The notes under the pieces were generated by a model, which had not been told where the DNA came from, searched no databases, and worked only from the letters and a program-made list of their open reading frames with translations. From the NCBI RefSeq assembly GCF_000281065.1, contig NZ_AKKK01000009.1, positions 113,783 through 177,782 on the forward strand: a stretch of 64,000 nt of DNA, in the 5' to 3' direction. Below, in pieces: positions 32,662 through 40,600 of the stretch. Each line of letters begins with the position of its first letter. Position 1 is the stretch's first letter. The translations under genes were made by a program, and so were the position numbers. This stretch comes from Arthrobacter sp. M2012083. GTDB lineage: Bacteria > Actinomycetota > Actinomycetes > Actinomycetales > Micrococcaceae.

Positions 32662-32719
32662 GGTCCGCTGGTGGAACATATCAGAGCGGGCTTAATCTGA
32701 TTTGTTCCACCAGCGGACC
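32662..32719. terminator. Long hairpin at the end of the island operon
   Basis: Outer arms 32662-32678 and 32703-32719 are perfectly complementary over 17 bases (core GGTCCGCTGGTGGAACA); after one T-T mismatch, ATCAGA pairs with TCTGAT (loop of 10). It lies between the convergent operon end and the TM2-protein gene, so it can stop transcription from both sides although no T-tract follows. Confidence 0.65.
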
Positions 32720-32799
32720 TGTTCCGGTGTATCTCTTACAACGCTACCGAGCGGTCCCTTCCGACTTCCACGGCGGCGTCCGCCCCTCAGGGCACGAGA

Positions 32800-33816
32800 T
32801 TAGAACTTGTATTCAAAACCACCCTCGAGGCCGGACTCGAAGACCAGAATCCCGGTGGCCGCCGGCACGTCAAGCACAACCTTTCCAGTGACTTTCTCGC
32901 CTGGCCCCATGCCCGCGCTGGGGAACTGCTCAGCGTCAGGAATGCATGAATACGTCGCGATACTGGCGAGGGAGCCGTTGAAGGTGGTGCCGTTGGCTGC
33001 AATGTACTTAAAGTCGAAACCGCTCAAGGTGAACTTTGGGTACGCAGACTCTGCCAACTCGGGCGTGGTCTCAACCGTGATATCAACTGCCACCACGTTG
33101 CCATTCTCGGAGGGACGGGCATACGGTTCGGTGCACGTGACCGGCGCGATGCTGTTGACGGTGAACTTGGTGTGGACGTCGCCGCTCCTGCCGTCACTAA
33201 TGGTGCCTATGTCGCCAAAGGCCATCACGAGGTTTCCGCGACTGTTGGTTTCCACATCGTCCGCAGGTGCGGGCGTCGGGGTTGACTTGGTGACAGGCTC
33301 AACAGACGGAGCTGTTACCGGGGCGGACAGGGCTGCGGTAGTGGCTATGCCCTGGCTTACGTTGAACGCGATGCTGGCAAGGATCACTACAGCGGAGACG
33401 ATCAGGGCGACCAACTTGTGGCGGTCGTAGCCCTCAAGCGGGCGACGATACTTATCCGTCTGCTTGTTGGCCAGAACCAGGATGAGGTCCACCAACGCCC
33501 AAATTCCGAGGCCGCCAAAGGTAAGAAGCTTGGCAATACCGGTGCCGATCTTGCCAAGGTAGAAGCGGTCAACGCCGAGTACTCCCACCAGCAGCGCCAG
33601 AAGCCACGTCACAAGGAAGGACTTGGGCGGCGTGGATGGCGCTTCGAATTGCTGAGGGAATCCCTGCGGCGGCTGGAAAGGCTGGCCGTACGGCTGCTGG
33701 AAACCCTCCTGCGGCTGCTGTCCGAACGCCGGCGGCGCCTGGTAACCCTGGGGTGCAGGCGGCTGGTAGCCCTGGGGCACGGGCGGTGGTGTGTAGCCAG
33801 GCTGATCTTGACTCAT
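32800..33816 (-). CDS. TM2-domain membrane protein with extracellular DUF4352-like domain
   Basis: A 338-residue protein starting at ATG 33816 (GAAAGGA upstream). Residues 1-65 are a Pro/Gln/Gly-rich cytoplasmic tail. The TM2 domain follows (about 66-120): two helices separated by the short DRFYLGKIGTG turn. A further helix (about 135-158) leads to an extracellular beta-rich domain of about 150 residues with two Cys (VTCTEPY, TYSCIPD), similar to DUF4352 immunoglobulin-like domains. Function is not known; the layout suggests an envelope protein with a soluble outer part. Confidence 0.82.
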   Translation of the reverse strand: MSQDQPGYTPPPVPQGYQPPAPQGYQAPPAFGQQPQEGFQQPYGQPFQPPQGFPQQFEAPSTPPKSFLVTWLLALLVGVLGVDRFYLGKIGTGIAKLLTFGGLGIWALVDLILVLANKQTDKYRRPLEGYDRHKLVALIVSAVVILASIAFNVSQGIATTAALSAPVTAPSVEPVTKSTPTPAPADDVETNSRGNLVMAFGDIGTISDGRSGDVHTKFTVNSIAPVTCTEPYARPSENGNVVAVDITVETTPELAESAYPKFTLSGFDFKYIAANGTTFNGSLASIATYSCIPDAEQFPSAGMGPGEKVTGKVVLDVPAATGILVFESGLEGGFEYKF

Positions 33817-34059
33817 GAGGGTCCTTTCAAACGCCGCGTTTTTAGGCGCGGCTAAACACAAGTGGGTTCGATGCGAGTGGATTGCCTTTGTGCTCTGGCA
33901 ATGAGTGCGTGCTAAAACAGCGGCGCTAGCCTGTCTAATGCCCCCAAAGTTGCTTCCCCAAAGCACCGGCATATGCACGGTAATTCGGATTTTACAGGGT
34001 GGGGGAAGATTAGTTTGAACACGACCGGGCTCATGAAACCCGGCTGACAAGGGGGACTT

Positions 34060-34551
34060 ATGCGTTGCCGCATCACAAGGATTGCCATCGCTGCCGTTTC
34101 AGTCGGACTGACCGTGGGCTGCTCCGCCCCCAACCCGCTTGAAGTGGACCCGGCGAGAACGTCAGTCGAATACACGTTTCGAGACAGTTCCGTCCCGCCC
34201 GAATACCACCGCAGCTACGTGATCAAGGCCTCCAGCACAGAGGCCACCATCACCGTGGATTCTTACGGCGATGTCCTTCGTCAGGAAACTTCCGCAGTAC
34301 CGGCGGAGACGTGGACCAAGGTAACGGATCTGGTTCGCAGCCTGCCGGAACGGACCAAAAACATCAAAACCCAGAAACCTGGCTGCGCAGGTGGAACTGC
34401 CTCGAAAATTGTGGTGCGGGAAGGCGATGTGGATCGCTACTCCCAGCACATCGAAGACTGCGGTGGTGGCCCTGTTGCACCCCTAACGGATACAGCCGCC
34501 CCGTTGGAAGCACTCTTCGACATGAAAGACCTCCTGAAAACCAATGGCTGA
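34060..34551 (+). CDS. Hypothetical lipoprotein
   Basis: A 163-residue exported protein with a lipoprotein signal: basic MRCRITR, hydrophobic core and lipobox VGCS giving acylated Cys21. AAGGGGG precedes the ATG. The mature part is beta-strand rich with two further Cys (PGCAGG, EDCGG) that may form a disulphide. No family recognised. It stands alone, divergent from the TM2 gene. Confidence 0.75.
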   Translation: MRCRITRIAIAAVSVGLTVGCSAPNPLEVDPARTSVEYTFRDSSVPPEYHRSYVIKASSTEATITVDSYGDVLRQETSAVPAETWTKVTDLVRSLPERTKNIKTQKPGCAGGTASKIVVREGDVDRYSQHIEDCGGGPVAPLTDTAAPLEALFDMKDLLKTNG

Positions 34552-34686
34552 AGTTTTGAGGAACCGGATCTCAGCGCCTTGGAAGATCCAAACCCGCGAG
34601 ACCTAACCCTTAGGCGAAGGCAGGCGTAGATTGAGGCCGGATGCCGAAAGACACCCTCGGAACCCAGACGGGCCGCGGAGGCAGCA

Positions 34687-35235
34687 ATGGCCAAGCGCAC
34701 ACAGAAAAGCACCGACTACGCGTTCGTCACAGTGTGGCAGGTGGCGGGTACACGCGAGGAAGTAGTGGACGTCCTGGGTGACGCCGCGGCTCTCAAAAAG
34801 TGGTGGCCCTCCGTCTACCTCACGGTCACGCCCGTAGCCCAAGGCGAACCGGATGGAGTGGGTGCATGCTTTGACCTTCATACCAAGGGCTGGCTCCCCT
34901 ACACCCTGCGTTGGCGACTCACTATCACCGAACCGGTGACACTCGAAGGCTTCGCGCTCACAGCCGAAGGTGACCTCAACGGCACGGGCCGATGGACATT
35001 CGAGACCGACGGTCCGGAGGTGGTCGTCACCTACGACTGGCGGGTCAGTGCCGCCAAGCCATTGCTTCGCCGTCTGAGTTGGCTCTTCAAACCGGCTTTC
35101 TCTGCCAATCATCACTGGGCCATGGCCCGCGGTGAGGAAAGCCTGAAACTTGAGCTTCGCCGTCGACGGTCCCGATCGGCAGCGAATGTTCCGGAGCCGC
35201 CGAAACCGACTTTCGTCCGTTCTCCGAGGGGTTAA
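34687..35235 (+). CDS. SRPBCC-family (START-like) protein
   Basis: A 182-residue protein with the helix-grip fold: FVTVWQVAGTREEVVDVLGD, the WWPSVY loop, then alternating strands ending in the long C-terminal helix (HHWAMARGEESLKLELRRR). GGAGGC precedes the ATG. Such proteins bind hydrophobic ligands in a central cavity; polyketide cyclase-like annotation is common but no catalytic residues can be assigned. The last 25 residues are a basic, probably disordered tail. Confidence 0.82.
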   Translation: MAKRTQKSTDYAFVTVWQVAGTREEVVDVLGDAAALKKWWPSVYLTVTPVAQGEPDGVGACFDLHTKGWLPYTLRWRLTITEPVTLEGFALTAEGDLNGTGRWTFETDGPEVVVTYDWRVSAAKPLLRRLSWLFKPAFSANHHWAMARGEESLKLELRRRRSRSAANVPEPPKPTFVRSPRG

Positions 35236-35338
35236 GCCGAGCTATCCACAGAGGCACCCATCCGAGTCCTGCCCGGCGCCGAACTCCCGATAGAATCAAG
35301 ACGCCGACAATCAAGCAGCAACAGATGAGGGAGGGCCC

Positions 35339-35959
35339 GTGCGCACATCGCAGTCCCGGGCGCCCTTTCATGCGTTGCGGTCGGGAGCCATCTCGATTGT
35401 GGTGGTTCTCCTCGCTGCAGGGGCCCACGTCATGGGTGGCGGAGAACTTCCCACAGCGCCGGTCCTGCTTGCGCTCGTCGCCCTGACGGCTCTGGCTGCC
35501 ACACTCGCCACCCGGTCCAGGCTGAACTTGTTCACCCTGGCGGGACTCTTGGGCGCAGGGCAGTTTGCACTTCACGAAGCTTTCACAGCCTTGAGCCCGA
35601 TAACGGCCAGCGCGCCGGGAACGAATCACCACCTCGGCGGCGAAGCCTTGAGCCCCGGGCTGGATATCGCGGCGACGCACACCCATGAGCTCGGCACATC
35701 CTTTGGCACCATGATGTTTGTGGGCCACGTCCTGGCCACCATTGCTTCTGCCGTCGTCCTGGCAAAGGGCGAAGCTGCACTGTGGCAGCTCGCCGCCTGG
35801 CTGCGGCCGCTGCTCGCCCTGCCCACGTTGGTGTTCAGGCCCGACGCCGGTGCCTCGACTGCCGCTGTAGGCGCACCCGACATCTTCATCCCCCGCCCGT
35901 GGCGGAACCTGAGGCAAGACAGCCGCCGCGGCCCGCCCGCCGACGTCGTACTTACCTAG
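35339..35959 (+). CDS. Integral membrane protein upstream of ycnI
   Basis: A 206-residue membrane protein beginning at GTG 35339 with GAGGGAGGG upstream. About four helices are visible (near 16-35, 40-58, 65-85, 125-142) and a His-rich extracellular loop (TNHHLGG, ATHTHELG) lies between the third and fourth. The position just before a YcnI gene and the His-rich loop suggest a part in copper handling, as proteins around YcnI often do; that is inference. The cytoplasmic C-terminus is Arg/Pro-rich. Confidence 0.7.
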   Translation: MRTSQSRAPFHALRSGAISIVVVLLAAGAHVMGGGELPTAPVLLALVALTALAATLATRSRLNLFTLAGLLGAGQFALHEAFTALSPITASAPGTNHHLGGEALSPGLDIAATHTHELGTSFGTMMFVGHVLATIASAVVLAKGEAALWQLAAWLRPLLALPTLVFRPDAGASTAAVGAPDIFIPRPWRNLRQDSRRGPPADVVLT

Positions 35960-36079
35960 TTCCACCCGGCACCTGCGCGCCACAATCTGCGCGCCGCAAC
36001 AGCAAACCCTTTGCAAGGTGACGGGTCCCAAACCCGTACCCCGCGCCGCATAATCCGGCGCCCCCGAAAGGCACTTCCC

Positions 36080-36814
36080 ATGAAATCCTCGATTCGCCGC
36101 ACCCTGTCCGCTACCGCCGTCGCTGGTGGAACCGCCGTCCTGATGATGGCCGGCATGGCCGGAGCATCCGCGCACGTTTCTGCAGATCCAAACAAAACCG
36201 CGGCCAATTCTTACGCGCTGGTGACCTTCGGAATCCCCCACGGTTGCGACACCTTCGGCACCACTAAAGTTGCCATTTCGCTCCCCGAGGAACTGAACGA
36301 CGCCCAGCCGACGGTCAACCCCAATTGGACCGTGGAGAAGGTCACGGAGACCCTCGCGGAGCCCAAGAAGCTGGATGACGGCACCTCCATCACCAAGCGC
36401 ACAAGCCAGATTGTGTACACGGCCAAAGCGCCTCTGGATCCGCACCTGCGTGACGCCCTGGTTTTGTCGGTCAAGCTGCCCGACGCGGCAGGCAAGACCA
36501 TCTACTTCCCCACGCTGCAGACTTGCGAACAGGGTCAGACCGACTGGTCCGAAATCGCCAAGGAAGGCCAGGACCCGCATGATCTGAAGGCTCCCGCACC
36601 GTCGGTCACCATTACCCCTGCCGATGCAGCAGGCGACCACCACGCTGCAACGACGGAATCCACCGAGCCGGCCTCCGCGGTAACTGACGACGGTTCGCAG
36701 GCCCGCAGCTGGGCCGGCCTGATCGCCGGCATTGCGGGCTTGGGCTTGGGCGGTGCTGCCTTCTTCCGTAGCCGCGCTGCCAAGCCGGCAGTGGCCAAAG
36801 CCGACACGAAGTAG
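36080..36814 (+). CDS. ycnI: YcnI-family copper-binding membrane protein (DUF1775)
   Basis: A 244-residue exported protein. The signal peptide ends ASA, leaving His as first residue of the mature protein (HVSADP), the residue that binds copper(II) in Bacillus YcnI together with a Trp; a candidate Trp is in QTDWSEI. The DUF1775 domain spans about 33-175 (LVTFGIPHGCDTFGTTKVAI and VLSVKLPDAAGKTIYFPTL). A Pro/Thr linker, a C-terminal TM helix (about 212-232) and a basic tail anchor it. AAAGG lies before ATG 36080. The membrane protein gene upstream is a likely partner. Confidence 0.9.
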   Translation: MKSSIRRTLSATAVAGGTAVLMMAGMAGASAHVSADPNKTAANSYALVTFGIPHGCDTFGTTKVAISLPEELNDAQPTVNPNWTVEKVTETLAEPKKLDDGTSITKRTSQIVYTAKAPLDPHLRDALVLSVKLPDAAGKTIYFPTLQTCEQGQTDWSEIAKEGQDPHDLKAPAPSVTITPADAAGDHHAATTESTEPASAVTDDGSQARSWAGLIAGIAGLGLGGAAFFRSRAAKPAVAKADTK

Positions 36815-36918
36815 TTGACGTCGGGTTGGTGCCCGGAAGATCACAATCCGGGCGCCAATCCGCACTTCCAGCCGTGGCTGAATTGACTCGATCCATGGCC
36901 GGAACCAAGCTGGTGCCC

Positions 36919-37560
36919 ATGTGGACTCAGCGCATCAAAACCGGTCTTGTGACGACGACGGCAGCCGCTGCGCTGTTGCTTCTTGCTGCTTGCGGGCCAA
37001 GCCCCAGCCCGTCGGGGACCAGCAGTGCCCCGCCACCTTCCTCGACGCCGTCGGCCTCGGCGCCGGCGACGTCAAGCCCTCCTTCTGCCACGGCCACGGC
37101 CACGCCATCACCCTCAGCTACATCCGCGGCACCCGCAGCACCCGCGCTGTGCAAGGCGGCGTCCCTCAGCGCCGCAACAGACGCGACAGGCGGCGGTGCG
37201 GCCGGCAGCATCTACGAGAAGCTGATACTGACAAACACCGGCACGGCTCCCTGCATCCTGGAAGGCTTCGCCGGCGTCTCCCTGACTGCCGACGCAAACG
37301 GTGAACCGATCGGCGAGCCCGCAACCCGCGAAACCACAACTCCGGTGACCCGGATTGAACTGGCTCCGGGAAAGTCGGCGTGGGCCGAAATCCGCTACAC
37401 CCAAGCCGGCAACTACGGCGACTGCACCAAGGTGCCCGCCGCCGGTGTCCGGATCTACCCGCCGAACGACACCGCGTCACTTTTCGTCCCTGAGCCCCAC
37501 GATGCGTGCAGCAACGCCGGGATAAAGCTCCTGACCATCACGGCATTCCAGGCAGTCTGA
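36919..37560 (+). CDS. DUF4232-domain lipoprotein
   Basis: A 213-residue lipoprotein. The signal peptide (WTQRIK basic part, hydrophobic core) ends in lipobox LLAAC. A Ser/Pro/Ala-rich linker of about 50 residues connects to the DUF4232 domain (LCKAASLSAATDATGGGAAG, then LILTNTGTAPCILEGFAGVS and DACSNAGIKL), with paired Cys. DUF4232 proteins are actinobacterial surface proteins without known role. ATG 36919 is preferred; ATG 36895 is also in frame and would add eight residues. Confidence 0.8.
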   Translation: MWTQRIKTGLVTTTAAAALLLLAACGPSPSPSGTSSAPPPSSTPSASAPATSSPPSATATATPSPSATSAAPAAPALCKAASLSAATDATGGGAAGSIYEKLILTNTGTAPCILEGFAGVSLTADANGEPIGEPATRETTTPVTRIELAPGKSAWAEIRYTQAGNYGDCTKVPAAGVRIYPPNDTASLFVPEPHDACSNAGIKLLTITAFQAV

Positions 37561-37567
37561 CCGTCTT

Positions 37568-37602
37568 CCCACGGCTCCGGCTTATTCTGTCGGAGCCGTG
37601 GG
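37568..37602. terminator. Hairpin between DUF4232 gene and lhr
   Basis: Perfect 12-base arms, CCCACGGCTCCG (37568-37579) and its complement at 37591-37602, with an 11-base loop; no T-tract. It supports using ATG 37616 rather than GTG 37598 as start of lhr, since the latter lies inside the stem. Confidence 0.6.
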
Positions 37603-37615
37603 GCATGATGGAGGA

Positions 37616-40600
37616 ATGCAGGAGCCGCAGGCGCCGGATGGCGCCATCAGCCGATTCAGCCAGGCAACCAGGGAATGGTTCCTAGGCGCTTTTTCCGAGC
37701 CCACACCCGCGCAGGATGGGGCGTGGAACGCGATTTCCTCCGGCTCTCATGCCTTGGTCGTGGCTCCTACTGGCTCCGGCAAGACACTTGCAGCTTTTCT
37801 CTGGGCCCTCGATCGCCTGCATTCCAAGCCCAGTGACACGCTGCCGGGACTGGAGACCGTCCCGGCCAACGGCAAGGGGCGGGCGAAGCGCCCCAAGACC
37901 AAGACGCGCGTCCTCTATATCTCGCCGTTGAAGGCACTGGGTGTGGATGTGGAGCGAAACCTCCGCGCACCCCTGATCGGAATCACCCAAACCGCCAAAC
38001 GTTTAGGGCTTCCGGCACCGCTGGTCACAGTCGGCGTGCGTTCAGGAGATACGACGGCGGCCGATCGCCGCACGCTGTTGACCAACCCGCCGGACATCCT
38101 CATCACCACCCCGGAATCCCTGTTCCTCATGCTGACGTCCCGTGCACGGGAAACGCTCAGCGAAGTGGACACCATCATCATCGATGAAGTGCATGCCGTA
38201 GCCGGAACCAAGCGCGGCGCGCACTTGGCCGTTTCCCTGGAGCGACTGGACGCCCTGCTCCCGAAGCCTGCCCAGCGTATCGGGCTCTCCGCCACAGTCC
38301 AGCCTCGCGAGTTGGTGGCCCAGTTCCTGGCGGGGCAAGCTCCGGTGGAAATTGTCGCTCCGCCATCCAAGAAGAACTGGAACCTCACGGTCACGGTTCC
38401 TGTGGAGGACATGTCGGATCTGCAGGGCGCTGCGGGAGCATTCGACTCCGGGCCAGCATCGGGCCTGCAACCCCAGGCTTCCATCTGGCCGCATGTGGAG
38501 GAGCAGATCGTGGATCTGGTCCTGTCCAAGCAGTCCACCATTGTCTTCGCCAATTCCCGTCGGCTGGCGGAACGTCTCACGGCCCGGCTCAACGAGATCT
38601 ACGCTGAACGCCAGTTGATGGCGGTGGGCGGTAGCGAGTGGGCGGCTCCTGGGGCGGCCGACGCCAACCCCGGAATCCCGGCTTCCACGGCCACTCCTGC
38701 GCACATGATGGCGCAGGCTGGAAGCACCACCGGCGCCGATCCTGTACTGGCCCGCGCGCACCATGGTTCGGTTTCCAAGGACCAGCGGGCCATGATCGAG
38801 GACGACCTCAAGTCCGGCAGGCTCCGCTGCGTTGTGGCAACCTCGTCGCTGGAGCTCGGCATCGATATGGGTGCCGTGGACCTGGTGGTCCAAGTGGAGT
38901 CACCCCCGTCGGTGGCCAGTGGGTTGCAGCGCGTCGGGCGTGCCGGGCACCAGGTCGGCGAGATCTCCGAAGGCGTGCTCTTCCCCAAGCACCGCGCGGA
39001 TCTCCTGCACACCAGCGTCACCGTTGAACGCATGCTGAGTGGGCAGATTGAACGCCTGAGTATTCCCGCCAACCCGCTCGATATCCTGGCCCAGCAAACA
39101 GTGGCGGCTACCGCCTTGGGCAGCATCGACGTCGAGGAGTGGTTCAGCACTGTCCGTCGCTCGGCGCCGTTCGCGAGCCTGCCACGCTCGGCTTTCGAAG
39201 CCACCCTGGACCTCCTGGCCGGAAGGTATCCTTCGGACGAATTTGCAGAACTACGGCCCCGCATCGTCTGGGACCGGCATGCCGGGACCATTGAGGGCAG
39301 GCCCGGTGCCCAGCGCTTGGCAGTGACTTCCGGTGGCACGATCCCGGACCGAGGACTGTTCGGCGTGTACATCATCGGCACGGAAGTCGAGGGCTCAGCT
39401 TCTCCAAGCAGCGCTGACGGAAATGAACCGACTGCCTCGGCCCGTGCTGCCAAGGGAGGACGCCGCGTTGGTGAGCTCGATGAAGAAATGGTCTACGAAT
39501 CCCGGGTGGGAGACGTCTTCGCCCTCGGTGCCACCAGTTGGAAGATCGAGGACATCACCCACGATCGCGTGCTGGTGTCCCCCGCTTTTGGCCAACCCGG
39601 CAAACTTCCCTTCTGGAAGGGTGATTCCCTCGGCAGGCCCGTAGATCTGGGCCGCGCGCTGGGTGCCTTCATCCGGGAGCTGTCGGCCGCAGACGAAGCC
39701 CCGGCCATGGAACGTTGCCAGGCCAGCGGATTGGATGCCTTCGCCGCAAGCAACCTGATCCAGTACCTCAGGGAGCAAAAGGAAGCCACGGAGATTGTGC
39801 CCAGCGACCGAACCCTGGTGGTGGAACGCTTCCACGATGAACTCGGCGATTGGCGGGTAGTGCTCCATAGCCCGTTCGGCATGCCCGTTCACGCCCCGTG
39901 GGCACTCGCTGTAGGGCAACGACTTCAGCAGCGATATGGCTTGGATGGGTCGGCGATGGCGGCCGATGACGGCATCGTGCTGCGGGTACCCATGATGGAA
40001 GACGAACCACCCGGTGCTGAGCTTTTTCTCTTCGACCCGGAGGAACTCGAACAAATCGTCACCGCCGAAGTAGGGGGCAGCGCCCTGTTCGCATCCCGGT
40101 TCCGCGAATGTGCCGCCCGTGCCCTGCTTCTCCCCCGCCAGAATCCGGCCAAGCGCCAGCCCCTGTGGCAACAACGCCAGCGCTCTGCCCAGTTGCTGGA
40201 TGTCGCCCGGAAATATCCTTCATTCCCCATCGTTCTCGAGACAGTGCGGGAGTGCTTGCAGGATGTTTATGATCTGCCAGCCCTGAAAGACATTGCGGCA
40301 TCCGTGGAGCGCAGGGAACTGAGGATCGTGGAAACCACCACGCAGCAGCCCTCCCCTTTCGCGAAGTCCCTGCTGTTCGGTTACGTGGCCCAGTTCCTCT
40401 ACGAGGGCGACTCCCCCTTGGCGGAACGGCGGGCTGCCGCCCTCGCCCTCGACTCCACACTCCTCAACGAACTCCTTGGCCGCGTGGAACTGCGCGAACT
40501 CCTGGACGCCGCCGTCATCGATTCAACGGAGTTGGAACTGCAGCGCCTTGCCCCGGACCGACGGGTTCGTGGCATGGAAGGCGTCGCGGACCTACTGCGG

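Noticed and set aside
24196..32799. Integrative element with att repeats
   Set aside because: No integrase or excisionase and no second copy of the tRNA 3' end was found, so only an island-like boundary is claimed.
35087..36865. A 592-codon open frame on the minus strand opposite SRPBCC, membrane protein and ycnI genes
   Set aside because: It runs antisense to three well-supported genes, is Gly/Arg/Gln-rich with no domain, and has no ribosome binding site. Long antisense frames are expected in high-GC DNA.
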